Source of the DNA: Dicyema japonicum
Taxonomy: Eukaryota; Dicyemida; Rhombozoa; Dicyemidae
Direction: 5' to 3'
NCBI GenBank assembly: GCA_011109175.1
Contig: RDEW01000010.1
Span: 877,426 to 941,425 of the forward strand
DNA: 64,000 bases
The position numbers were made by a program, and so were the translations under genes. The notes below the pieces were generated by a model. It was given only the letters and a program-made list of their open reading frames with translations. It had not been told where the DNA came from and did not search any database. Positions 1 through 9,769 of the stretch are shown here, in pieces. The stretch's first letter is position 1. The number at the start of each line of letters is the position of its first letter.

Positions 1-25
1 CACTGTATTTCAGTATTTCAAAGTA

Positions 26-856
26 CAGTAAAACCTCTCGAATCCACCACCTCTCGAAAAATTTCCTAAAAAATACTTCTACGTGAGACATTATCATTTT
101 GTGTGCGTTGGTCCTAATGAAACGTAATTGTACAAGATTAAACAATTCTGAAAAATTCCGAATTATAAAATTTATTGATTAAAACTAGGGATTTCGCTTA
201 CAAGAGTGTCCAAAATTTTACGTGTTATTACAAGACGACTCTTAAATGACATGAGGAGCAAAAGGAATGTATCCACCTTGCAAAAAGGAATGATACTATA
301 ATTTATACCTATCAAGCATGGGAAAAGCTAAATAGTACAAAAATAATAAACTGTTTTCGACATGCTAAATGGACCCAAGATTATATTGAAGAAATTAATG
401 ACGAGTTTTCGCCTGAAACTTATCAAGAATTCGTGTCAAAACTGCAAATAAATGATCCAATTCCAGAAATGAGTTTCTTCTCTATGAGTATATAGAGAAT
501 AAAAAAATCCTGGAAAATTTGGATGAAAATGATAAAGACACAGAATGCATTAATGGTGGAGAACAAAAGAATGAACAAGTCGTTTTAGACTACGATGCAG
601 TGAATGCTGTCTATACATTGAGGAAGTACTTCAAACAAAAGGATGAAGTTAACTTAAATGTCTTCGATCACCTTGATGATGTTGTTGAAACATCCAAATG
701 AATATTAAAACGAGAATAACTGATTATTTTAAAGGAAATTAATGTTTTCATTTTTAATTAGTATTTAAAATTAAAAAAATGAATTTTATTAATTTATAAA
801 AAATTCCGCCGTAATTTCCCAGGTTCCAAATCTGGCTAATTCGAGAGGTTTTACCA
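26..856 (+). mobile_element. pogo/Tigger-like DNA transposon, decayed, with terminal inverted repeats
   Basis: The left end reads CAGTAAAACCTCTCGAAT and the right end is its near-perfect inverse (AATTCGAGAGGTTTTACCA). Both ends are flanked by TA (24-25 and 857-858), the target of Tc1/mariner-superfamily elements. About 830 bp remain, too short for an intact transposase. The interior carries the C-terminal part of a Tigger-type transposase on the + strand. This is an old, internally deleted copy. Confidence 0.8.
310..701 (+). pseudogene. Tigger/pogo transposase C-terminal remnant
   Basis: From 310 the + strand reads YQAWEKLN, then INCFRHAKW, resembling the conserved 'CF..AGF/W' region after the DDE domain of Tigger transposases. 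It is open to a stop near 493. A second frame (519-701) continues with an acidic tail ending YTLRKYFKQKD...FDHLDDVVET, typical of the C-terminus. At least one frameshift and the loss of the whole catalytic core make this non-functional. It lies inside the TIR-bounded element at 26-856. Confidence 0.65.
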
Positions 857-929
857 TATTTTTTAACAAATGGAGATGCTAAGCCATCCCAAGTTATAAA
901 AATAAGAAACATCCTCACGTTGAATTAGC

Positions 930-1260
930 GAATTATTTCTAACTAATTAGCCAATTAAAAAAATGAGCCAATAAGTCATATTTTTCTGCTTCAACAGACT
1001 TCAACATGTCTAAAGAAGTAACTCCCAATTTGATCAACCAAATTTTAGTCATAGGAGTGCACGTTTGTTTACAGTCCTGAATAGATTTACTACATTTAAT
1101 CTAGTTTCAACCAAGTTCTCAATCCTCAAAATTACTTCAGCCAATAGCACATTCAGCATTTTTGTTTTTTGAATTTTTCCTGAGGCTCCTTCAAATACAC
1201 TTAAGTATTTGTAATCATCAATAAAAATAATGTGATTTTTCGAGAATTATGGACAAACGC
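930..1260 (-). pseudogene. RLE-type (R4/Dong-like) LINE remnant with large internal deletion
   Basis: Read on the minus strand from 1240, YKYLSVFEGASGKIQ...LLAEVILRIENLVETRLN matches the region downstream of the reverse transcriptase in restriction-like-endonuclease LINEs (KYLG.....YxxR.RKxLxxxLN pattern). It then jumps near 1060 to KLGVTSLDMLKSVEAEKYDLLA, the end of the PD-(D/E)XK endonuclease. The same motif occurs intact as IEVGITSKDRLKQVEVEKL in the copy at 30755-31335. The CCHC motif and most of the endonuclease are missing. Confidence 0.55.
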
Positions 1261-1589
1261 CATCTTATCTCATGGAGACCTTTAGATACTTGGAATAATT
1301 GATATTTGATAAACTATCCTTTGCAGAATCCCTGCGCACATGACGAACATACTCATTATTCATTCTGAGTTTGACTTTCCACTTAACAATCGACTTAACA
1401 ATCTGAAATTCAATCAATTTCACAATTCACTCAGCTATTCAAGATTTCCCAAATATTTGAATTGAGAGGTCATATCTACCGAATCTACCGATTTGAACGC
1501 CTTTTTACGTCAGTCGAGGGAGCAAATAGCGTATAATCATTTGCTTTGTATATTTGTATAAGACGAGTCTGTTTGGAAAACCTACGGTC
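1261..1589. other. No recognisable feature
   Basis: AT-rich sequence between the RLE-LINE remnant and the family 2 LINE fragment. No open frame, tRNA-like box or terminal repeat was recognised. Confidence 0.5.
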
Positions 1590-2366
1590 GAGCTCCCGTT
1601 TAATTCCAAATGGAATACCCCAAGGATGACCTTTTACTGGCTTATTCAGATGATATTGTTATTTCATCCAGGGACCAAGACGTTCGGGTCGTCTCGGAGA
1701 GATTACAATTACTCGTAAACTGCTTAATCTACTGATTAAATGAAAACAGCCTGTCGATCAGCCCTGAAAAATCGGTTACGTCTCTCTTTACCTCTATTAA
1801 GAGAATATCCAACAGGACGGTGGATATAGAAACAGATGGAAGCAAGTTGCCATTCCAAAAATGGCAGAAGATCCTGGGAGTAGTATTCGACACCCATATG
1901 ACTTTCTCGCGTCACGTGGAAAACGTTTTAAACAAATGTGAAAAGAAAATCAACCTCTTGAACGGGATCTTTGGTTTATGGAAGATCGGAAGTCATCCCG
2001 TTCTGAAATCACTATAAGCCAGTACGTCGAGCCATCCATATCATATACATGTGCATCATGGGGCCTCTCAATTTCTTGGACGAATGCCCAGAGAATTGCG
2101 GCAACCCAAAAAAAGCGTTTTCCGTGATAGAAAACTGAATCAAATGCGATCTAAATTCTACATCTACTTCCTTGGAAGACCTAATAAGAAGAAAAGGAGG
2201 CCAAATTCAACGATACCAGAAAATTGCTCGTCCACTGCGTGCTTGTGTTGGATCGAGGGAAAACTACCGGGACAAGCTGACAGCCCTATTGAAATTCGCC
2301 GGGATCACATAATTTTTTGTTTTTGTTTTTAACTGTAGTCTTTGGAAATAAATTTCAATTTCAATA
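1590..2366 (+). pseudogene. Family 2 LINE (CR1/Jockey-like) 3' fragment
   Basis: The + strand encodes the end of an RT palm: AYSDDIVISSRDQDV (a YSDD variant of YADD), then ENSLSISPEKSVTSLF, then WQKILGVVFDTHMTFSRHVE, the RT thumb signature seen in the other family 2 copies. The far C-terminus is recognisable as YRDKLTALLKFAGIT followed by a stop, the same ending (..LLRDAGIT) as in the copy at 25655-27975. The tail has AATAAA and an ATTTCA-like repeat near 2350. Stops and frameshifts break the frame and the 5' part is lost, as usual for truncated LINE copies. Confidence 0.8.
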
Positions 2367-2894
2367 GGCGTTTTGGTATTTCAGTCGGTATATCTTTCAC
2401 TCCAGTCATCCTTTTATTATCTCAATACTTTGACTAACTGGTTTTTCTTTCAGATATCCTCCCAATATGTTCCACACTGTTTATGATTCAGAGATTAGTT
2501 CTTTTTTTCTTCTTCCCGTAAGGGTACTAGAAGGCCTTTCGTTCAACCAAAATTTTTGGTTGTTTAACCGAAATCCTTGTCTTCCTTCGTGTGTAACCAA
2601 CTTTTTTTGATGACCATAATTTATTCATTTACAAGTGAGGTAATCCTTGACCTTTCCAGGGCTTCTCTTCATGCACTGAAAAATGAAAGAGCATGACAGG
2701 CCACTGGCTTTTTCACCACCGTAAAAGTTTTCTCAAAAACTTTCAATGTAATAAGATAATTCCTCCACTCTTCAATTTTAGTCTCCAGATTATTCTTCCA
2801 CTTCAAAATCAACTTTTGTTCGCGACGGTAGGACGTGCGATTAAAATTGAAGAGGAAGGACCTACTTCTCGATTAATTAGATATGACTCATAAC
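2367..2894. other. No recognisable feature
   Basis: Low-complexity AT-rich DNA. A 66-codon open frame at 2693-2893 has no family resemblance and runs to the edge of the transposon that follows; I regard it as chance. Confidence 0.5.
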
Positions 2895-3123
2895 TAGGGC
2901 AATTTTTATGCAACTAAAATTTTTAAAAATGGCATCTATGGCAACTAAAATTTGACAAATGGCATCTAAAAATTATTTATTATTATTTATTAATAGGGCA
3001 AGTTGTTTCTAGCACTTAAAAAAATTTTTTAGCGCTAAAAAATCACAAAATCTAGCAATTATAATTAAAAAAGTTAGCACTTAAAATGATAAAATCTAGC
3101 ATTTAAAATTGTAAAATAAACAT

Positions 3124-3392
3124 TTAAATTTTATTTATTGTAATATAATAAAAGTTAATGCTTGATATTGTCTGGATGGAAGTTCCTATCCTTTTTTTAA
3201 AATTTTTTAGCATTTTAATAGCTCTTTCAACAGATGCATAGGATGCCTGACAGCGTGAAAGAGAGAAATAATCTTGTTGGCTAATTTTTGGTTCAGTCAT
3301 TTCAATAATAAGTTTAAATCCATTTTCCTCCATTCTTTTATTTATATAATTTTTGATATTTGCCTTGTCATTATCAAAATTTAGTCTTGTAT
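3124..3392 (-). pseudogene. hAT transposase C-terminal dimerisation domain remnant
   Basis: The last ~85 residues of a minus-strand frame (3124-3570) contain SRCQASYASVERAIKMLKNF, which fits the hAT C-terminal dimerisation signature (aSSasvERsFS..k.ikk.R). It lies about 130 bp inside the left TIR of the hAT-like element, as expected for the 3' end of a transposase gene read toward 2994. The upstream part of the same open frame is RTE LINE sequence; the switch is near residue 60 (about 3393). The rest of the transposase is missing. Confidence 0.6.
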
Positions 3393-4500
3393 AATAGTAA
3401 TCTTCCATGATTTGTTTGCCATGAATCACTTCGTCCATTCTCAGAACATGTCCGATAAGTCGCCAGCGTGATATAATTACTTTTCTGCTTATCGGTTTGC
3501 ATTTACATAATTTGTAGAGAGTGTCTTTTTTGATAATCTGTGGCCATTTAATTCCTGCAATTTTTCTCAATTAATGTCTATGAAATGTGTCTAGTCAGTC
3601 ACGGTCCGTTTTTGATGTTCTCCATGTTCCCGAGTTGTATAATAGGACTGGTTGTATGAACGCGCTATATAAGCGCATCCGAAGATTTAAGGAGATAAGT
3701 TTTCTGCGAGTCCAAATACTCCACATCTTTTCAGTGCACACGATACCAACATCTTTCTGAGAGCAATGACCTCAGCATCACCCAAAAACGAGCCGAGCCT
3801 TTTAGTAAACTTTTATTTCTCATCGAACCGCTGAATCGATGTTAACTCCGTTTTTCTGAATTGATCTTCAAAGACCACCTCTCCAGAACTGTTGTGGCTT
3901 TATCTATTACAGTTCTTAGTACCACCACATCCTCAGACACAAAATTGATGTCATCAGCATACATTAATTCAACAAAATGATTATTTAAGTGACCTAATTC
4001 TTTCCTAACGTCCCTCAACGCAGCTTCCAAATAGATTGCAAGGAGAACTGGCGAAAGCGAGTCCCCTTGCAGAATACCAATGCCGGTCGTGATTTTTTCC
4101 GAATAGCCCTTTCCCACTTTCACTATGAGGCTCGTGTCAGCCAGCAAAAAACGCACAATCATCAAACAGTCCTCATCAATTATGTCCTTGAGAACTTGCA
4201 ATAGTTTATCTCGGCAGACACAGTCGAATGCTTTTGATTAGCCGACTCCCAGAGTATATATTGTTTTTCTGTACTTCTGACATATTGACGTAAGCTACCG
4301 ATGACTCCATACTATATCAGCAGTTGATTTTCCTGGTCTGAATCCGCTTTGACTTGGTGACAAGTATTGGTCAACTGAATTTGATATTCAATTCAATGTT
4401 GTAATCGACAATGTTTTTCGCAAAGTGGTCAAAAGCACGATCGGTTTAAAAATTTCGATTGGACCTGCAGGTTTCGGAATCCGTAAACACATTATTAACT
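3393..4500 (-). pseudogene. RTE-like LINE reverse transcriptase fragment
   Basis: A minus-strand frame at 3842-4201 gives the RT palm: GILQGDSLSPVLLAIYLEAALRD followed by LMYADDINFVSED, nearly the family 1 consensus. At 3393-3570 the post-RT domain SRWRLIGHVLRMDE...KQIMEDYY matches the WRLFGHVLRM signature. Degraded sequence up to about 4500 covers the finger region (KAFD). Both ends are truncated: the 3' end stops in the MEDYY motif, where the frame fuses to hAT sequence, and the 5' end stops where hAT subterminal repeats resume. Confidence 0.75.
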
Positions 4501-4686
4501 GCAATTTAAATTAGCATTTAAACAAAAATTAGCATTTAAAATTAAAAATAGCACTTATAGCATTTATAATGTATGTTTTTTTAACAAAATTAAAAAATAA
4601 TTATTCCAAATTCAATTGTATATTTAAAAAAGTATAAAAAATAAAAATAGCATTTTAGCACTTAAATTGCCCTATTTATTAACCTC

Positions 4687-4870
4687 GGATACACCGAGAA
4701 AGAAGTCAAAGTAAACAACTAATAAGTTCATCTGGAATCAGCATAAAGGGTAAGACGTCCAATACATGGAGTTGTGGAAACCTCTGTGCCGGCTTAGCAC
4801 TGGGCGACACCTAGATAGGTGATCACATGACGCCACTCTAATAGGAAGAGATAGGAGGAACAGACAATCA
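4687..4870 (+). repeat. Dispersed ~200-bp repeat, copy 1
   Basis: Starts GGATACACCGAGAA and continues CATCTGGAATCAGCATAAAGGGTAAGACG and GCTGTGGAAACC-like stretches shared, as the reverse complement, with 39177-39401 and, more diverged, with 16870-17051. No tRNA A/B boxes or coding signal were seen. It lies directly between the right end of the inner hAT-like element and a SINE piece. Confidence 0.6.
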
Positions 4871-4889
4871 GAGAATTTCAAAAATGAAT

Positions 4890-5103
4890 AATAATAATAA
4901 CAGCCTTTTTCACAGAGCCGTGTTATTAGCTCCGCATAGGAAGGACACATACTTTATTTAAGTAAAGAACAGTTAATTTTAACTAATCGTAGAACCAAGG
5001 AATGATCTTCACTTCTATTTTCTTTTTCTTGTGTGTGGGTTCTTTCTAGACAATCCAGTTCCGCAGTGAGAATCCACTAATGACGGCGTCACTCGTCAAG
5101 CCA
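4890..5103 (-). repeat. Headless SINE copy (tail and body only)
   Basis: Shares CACAGAGCCGTGTTATTAGCTCCGCATAGG, TTTAAGTAAAGAACAGTTAATTTTAACTAATCGTAGAACC and TCCAGTTCCGCAGTGA-like blocks with the full SINEs at 8206 and 51069. It stops at CGTCACTCGTCAA, just before the point where those copies enter the tRNA-related head. Because the SINE is oriented on the minus strand, this is a 5'-truncated copy. Confidence 0.7.
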
Positions 5104-5860
5104 AATAAATAAAAAATGAATAATATAACTATCATAAAATTTATAAATTGACCAAATAATTTTTTATTTATTATAAAACATAATTATGTAATTTTTAACA
5201 TTATTTTTATTAAAATTTCATTATAGCTAGATAAAATTGCAGTATAGCTAGATAAAATTTGATAAAGAAATTTTTATTTTTAACTACAAAAAACAGTAAA
5301 CAACTACTAAAAGCTCAATTCAGACTGCTCTCAGAATTAAAAACCAATCTCCAGTGACGATTTTTAAGGAAATGTGCTCAATAAGCCAGATCCTTTCTCC
5401 AATATCCATCTTCTTTTTACGAGAGGCGATCCGATACACTTCAGCATGGTCAGTGATCTGCTTCTAAGATCAACAAACATATTGTTCAATAAACTTTTCC
5501 CCAGTACGGCAAAGTTTATCAGGCTGATCGGTCAGCTTGTAGAGCGGAAGCAAGATCTTAGAATGACGAGAAATTAATAGCGTTAATTAATAGAGTCCTC
5601 ATCGAAATTAATTGCAAGAATGCTGTTATGAGCTTCCAAAAATTAATAGGATTCAGACTCAGAAATTTAGGAGCCACAATTAACAATAAATTTCAAAATA
5701 TAGTTTTTATAAATAAAAAACTTTGGAAACCTGATCGCAATTATGACTCTACTTCTTATTCAAACTGACCTATATAGTTTTTTAATGTAAATTGTAATGA
5801 TCGAACGTGGAATAACAAGGAATTGTATTCTTACACGTGTTTAATATTTTATTGTTTATT

Positions 5861-7599
5861 AAAAATAAAGACGGGAAAAGACCGATTGGCTAACTATCTT
5901 TCCGTCGTAGTTAGCACTAGAAAATGATCAATTAATCGTGTTTCTTCCATCGTATGAATATATTTCAGTTCATATTGAGAGAACCGGCATTGATCGTATT
6001 CGATGAAGTCACACTTCTCTGAGTGGCTTATGTTGTTTATTCACGGAAAAGATAAGCTTTCTGTAATCGAAAATGGGTAACCTTATTATTAGTTTTCACC
6101 AAATATAATAGAGAACCATATAACAAATTCTTTAAAAAGTTTTACTTACCTTCAAAAGGGCATGAAAGACTTCGTTACGACAACCTCAGATCAAAATCGA
6201 GGTTACTACCAAATTGAATGCTCCAGGGCTTTCCATTTCCCAAACCTTCTTTAACCTGTTTTCGACCAACTTAAGGATGATGATGACGATTGCCTTCAGT
6301 TAACTTAAGCGAATGAATTAATTATTTCGGCAAGAAACCGTTCTGCATTTCTCACAGCCGCCAAATCCCGACAAGGATATGACTCATACTTTATCGACAA
6401 AATATCGCTCTGATTAAACTCGAGGGGTAGCTGGGAATTCAAACACCCAACAAAAAAATGTCTAACGGCTGTTTACAAACAATTCACCAAAAAGACGCTG
6501 AACTATATCTCCCCAAACTGAGCTTCATGCTTATCACTCTCTCCTACAATCGCTACAGAATGACCCCTTCCACCAATCGCAGAAACATCAGGGGAATTCT
6601 TACTGACCTAAAAAAACATTGAGAAAAATCACATTTCCGAAAAAAGTCCAAACTTGGATTAAGAATATAGTTCGTGTTTACTCGTTCCATGTGGACCCTC
6701 GAAGAGAACAAAATACTGGAGCGCAGACCTCCCAAGGTCAACTCCTTAGAACTGCTTCTCCTGAGGGTCGTCAGAGAGAAACTGCGATGTGGATATCATC
6801 CATCTCAGGCTAGAATAGTCGTCCAGGATCTCTTTGCTTGCTTTGAACTGCTAGGGCTCGACGTGAAAGTGGTCAATCTCTGGAGCGTCATTTCTTAGTG
6901 TCACGTTTTTTGACAGTAACCAGTTTCCCGCAAGTTAATGAAACTTGAGTTGAAAATTTAATTTAAAACATATACACGTATATAAGATATTTTCTTTTGT
7001 TTCCACGGAAGACCTTACCACTTAGGACCTAGTAAGATCGCGCATTGGATATTGGAACGAGAATATATAAAGTATGTGAGATCTAGGGAAGAACAACATA
7101 TAAGTACGAAGATTAGTGAGAAAGGTTGGAATCATCTAATGGCTGCGCTCCCTCGTAATTTAGTGGTGACATTCTGGTGTTATAATAATAATTATGAGAC
7201 TAAATAAAATGAGAAAATACAAGAACAATTTTAAAACTTTATTTTAGAATTAAAAAATGTGAACAGTTTCTCAGAAAAAACGTAAGTTTATTTAAATAAT
7301 TTTGGGATCGTTTTTCACTTGAACACAACAAATGGATCGTTTTCACTGGAAGGTAGTTTTTCAGGCGGTGATAATGATAATTCAGAAAACCAATTCTCTA
7401 AGTAAGCATTAAATATGAAGTTTTAAAGCAAAAACATAATTACAGAGATAGTCATCGAAAGACTAAGTTCAAATTCCTCCGAAAGAAAGTCTTTCTTATT
7501 TTACGATGACTGACAGTAATGAATATTTAAAATAAAACATTTTTCCAATTCTGAGTTGTTTTTGAGGGATTTTCACTATTTTCTTAAATTAGTTAGTTA
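5861..7599. other. No recognisable gene; unassigned region
   Basis: Open frames at 6553-6898 on both strands lack any recognisable motif and overlap each other. A consensus-like 5' splice site (AAGGTAAGT) occurs on the minus strand near 6150, but I could not attach it to a reading frame that resembles a protein. The 7240-7560 stretch is AT-rich with nothing visible. Confidence 0.4.
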
Positions 7600-7790
7600 A
7601 AGCACACCCGCGTTAACTGTAAACAGTGTTTATGGTTTCCCTTATGCCATATTTTTCGACTATCCTTTCCGTATGTCTTCTCCATCCTTTTCGTTGTCGT
7701 GCTCGTTTTTCTGATTTCGTCAGATCATTTGCATCCATCAGTCGGCCCCCGATCATTGCATAATTCTCTAAAGTGTCCTGGAAGAATTTC
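7600..7790 (-). pseudogene. RTE-like LINE 3'-end remnant
   Basis: On the minus strand a short stretch reads MDANDLTKSEKRARQRKGWRR followed by HTERIVEKYGI. This corresponds to the extreme C-terminus of family 1 (pattern DDLEELR..A..RG.WKRL...IV). Only about 60 codons of the element survive. Confidence 0.6.
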
Positions 7791-8138
7791 CTGAAGTATC
7801 ATTGCAATTAAAGCAATTTTTAATGATTTGAGTTTATTATTGAGTTATTCTCTTATGAAAAAACCGTTACATGATAACGTCCCACTTTTCCATTTCGACA
7901 AGACCCAATATTTTCAACAACCAAACACAATTCTTAAAGAAAATCGGTAAATTACCGTATATTTACTAAACAACATGGTACATTATGGATGACGGAAAAT
8001 AACCGATTAAGACTGATTCCATATTCGTTAGCTCTTTCTATGAAAGTCGGTCCGTTCTAAAACTTGCATGAAATTGATATTGATTCTCTTCCATGAGGCG
8101 GAAGTATATCTGGTAAGTACAGCACAAATAATCATAAT

Positions 8139-9005
8139 TAGGGCAATTTTTATGGCAACTAAAATTTCTAAAATGATATCTATTTTCGAAAAATGGCATC
8201 TAAAAATAATATAATAGCCTTTTCACGAGAGCCATAGTATTATAGCTCCGCATAGGCAGGACACACACTTTTATTTAAGTAAAGAACAGTTAATTTAACT
8301 AATCGTAGAACCAAGGAATGATCTTTCACTTCTATTTCTTTTTCTGTGTGTGAGTCCTTTCTAGAGAATCCAGTTCCGCTAGTGATATCCACGTCACTCG
8401 TTCAAATCCTTTTAGCATCGTAATGCGTGGAACCTTCCACCAGGTGAACAGCAGCAAGAATCGAACCCGTAACCTATGTCACTTTAGCCCGACACCTAAC
8501 CACTATGCCAGTTGGCATCTAAAATAATAATAATAATAATAATAGCATCTAAAAATAAAAATGAACAATATAACTATCGTAAAATTTATAAATTGGCCAA
8601 ATAATTTTATAATTTATTATAAAACATAATTATGTAAATTTTAACATTATTTTATTAAATTTTTCTTTTTTGAGAGTTTCAATAGCTCACTCAAAACTGA
8701 GCAAAGATAGTTAGATAAACATTGATAATGAGAATTATTATTTTTAACTGCGCAATCAGTTAACGACTACTAGAAGCTACCAAAATTCTTATTCAACTTA
8801 TTCAACTGACCTATATAGTTATTTTAATGTAAATTGTAATGAACGTGGAATAACAAGGAATTGTATTCTTACACGTGTTTAATATTTTATTTTTATTATA
8901 AAATAATTAATTAAAAGTAAAAAATGCATTTATGGCAACTAAATGAATTATGCCATTTAAAATCAAAAATTGCAAAAATGGCACCTTAAGGCAGAAATTG
9001 CCCTA
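8139..9005. mobile_element. hAT-like non-autonomous element, copy B, both ends present
   Basis: Ends are TAGGGCAATTT (8139) and AAATTGCCCTA (9005). The flanks share TCATAAT(T) (8132-8138 and 9006-9013), a near-perfect 8-bp duplication with one base lost on the left. Subterminal repeats are GGCAACTAAAATTT and GGCATCTAAAA at the left and GGCAACTAAATG and AATGGCACC at the right. No transposase. It contains a complete SINE (8206-8513) with its own target duplication. Its interior is shared with the outer element at 2895-5860. Confidence 0.75.
8206..8513 (-). mobile_element. tRNA-derived SINE, complete copy with target-site duplication
   Basis: The 5' head, on the minus strand, has a pol III A box TGGCATAGTGG (8500-8510) and a B box GGTTCGATTCT (8457-8467) at tRNA-like spacing, with adjacent GTTAGGTGTCGGGCT typical of a tRNA D-arm/anticodon region. 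The body (8211-8440) is shared with 4890-5103 and 51069-51357. The tail ends in an AAT-rich run and matches the 3' end of the RTE LINE at 18303. Perfect 11-bp flanking repeats GGCATCTAAAA lie at 8195-8205 and 8514-8524. About 308 bp. Confidence 0.85.
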
Positions 9006-9319
9006 TCATAATTAATTAATCCAAGGAATGAACCCAACGGAGAACGTCTGCTCGTACACCAAACCCATCTTCAATAGGTCATTAATACCCCGCTTCTGAA
9101 GAGTGATGGAGAAGTATTCCGCCCTTTTCTATTGTTCTACCTTCACTTTATTCTTCAGTGGAAGAGGTTTCATAATAGGAATTGTTTTGGTAAGATGGAA
9201 AGTAAATGAATAAATAATAAATATGACATTTCCAGAAATTATCTACAGATATAAAAGTCAGAGTGTTTGAAATTGATGTGTGTTATGGATACATACTCTA
9301 ATTGCTTTGGAATCGGTGA
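9006..9319. other. No recognisable feature
   Basis: Short AT-rich stretch between the hAT-like element and an RTE LINE fragment. Nothing supported. Confidence 0.4.
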
Positions 9320-9450
9320 TTTCCATGGAAGACCGACTACAACCTTACCATAGTTCTTAATAAGGAAAACTGGGTCGAGGACGAGTGACGATCTAGATAC
9401 AATAAGGACAAAGACTAGGAATAGAAAACGCTGGATGAGATTAACTTAAG
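9320..9450 (+). pseudogene. RTE-like LINE C-terminal remnant
   Basis: The + strand reads FHGRPTTTLP, a stop, then DDLDTIRTKTRNRKRWMRLT, matching the family 1 C-terminus (F.GRP.TTL...DDLEELR..A..R..WKRLT). An internal stop and the small size mark it as a fossil fragment. It is opposite in orientation to the larger RTE copy that follows. Confidence 0.6.
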
Positions 9451-9769
9451 TATTCATATGCTTACGAGTAGCGTGGGAGTGCAGTTAACAAAATAATATG
9501 TCGCGCTCAAAGACAGAAAATTTGAAAACCTGATAACTAAATCCCTATGCGGCCTTCGGTCGAATCATCTAATTTTCCAATGAATCTCTTTTTTTAAACT
9601 CTTTTTAGAATTTTAATTTTCTAAAGGACCGATATCTTGAAGAGGTTGAATCATGTTATTTGCAATTATCTTAGGCATATCCTTTTTTAGCTATATAAGT
9701 GCGCACGGACAGACAACTCATTCTTTTATTATATAGATAAGCACACTGCAAAACAACGTTAGTAAAGTT
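9451..9769. other. No recognisable feature
   Basis: AT-rich spacer between two RTE LINE pieces of opposite orientation. No motif recognised. Confidence 0.4.

Larger units (their letters stand above)
2994..4674 (-). mobile_element. Inner hAT element with perfect 8-bp target-site duplication
   Basis: The ends are TAGGGCAA (2994) and TTGCCCTA (4674), flanked by the perfect 8-bp duplication TTTATTAA (2986-2993 and 4675-4682). TIR style and 8-bp duplication are those of the hAT superfamily. Both ends carry many subterminal copies of an AGCACTTAAAA/AGCATTTAAAA motif. The interior holds the C-terminus of a hAT transposase on the minus strand and an RTE LINE fragment. It was inserted into the outer element that begins at 2895. 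Confidence 0.75.
2895..5860. mobile_element. Outer hAT-like non-autonomous element (copy A), right end lost
   Basis: It starts TAGGGCAATTTTTATG with subterminal repeats GGCAACTAAAATTT and GGCATCTAAAA, the same left end as the complete copy at 8139. The shared interior continues at 5100-5320 (AATATAACTATCATAAAATT...) and at 5750-5860 (CTGACCTATATAG...ACACGTGTTTAATATTTTAT). The right TIR is missing; homology stops near 5860. Compared with copy B it carries an inner hAT-like element (2994-4674), a dispersed repeat (4687-4870), a SINE piece (4890-5103) and an unshared block of about 430 bp at 5325-5750. Confidence 0.65.

Noticed and set aside
8206-8513. Functional tRNA gene in the SINE head
   Set aside because: A and B boxes are present but acceptor arms do not pair, the sequence continues into a shared body, and it is flanked by a target duplication.
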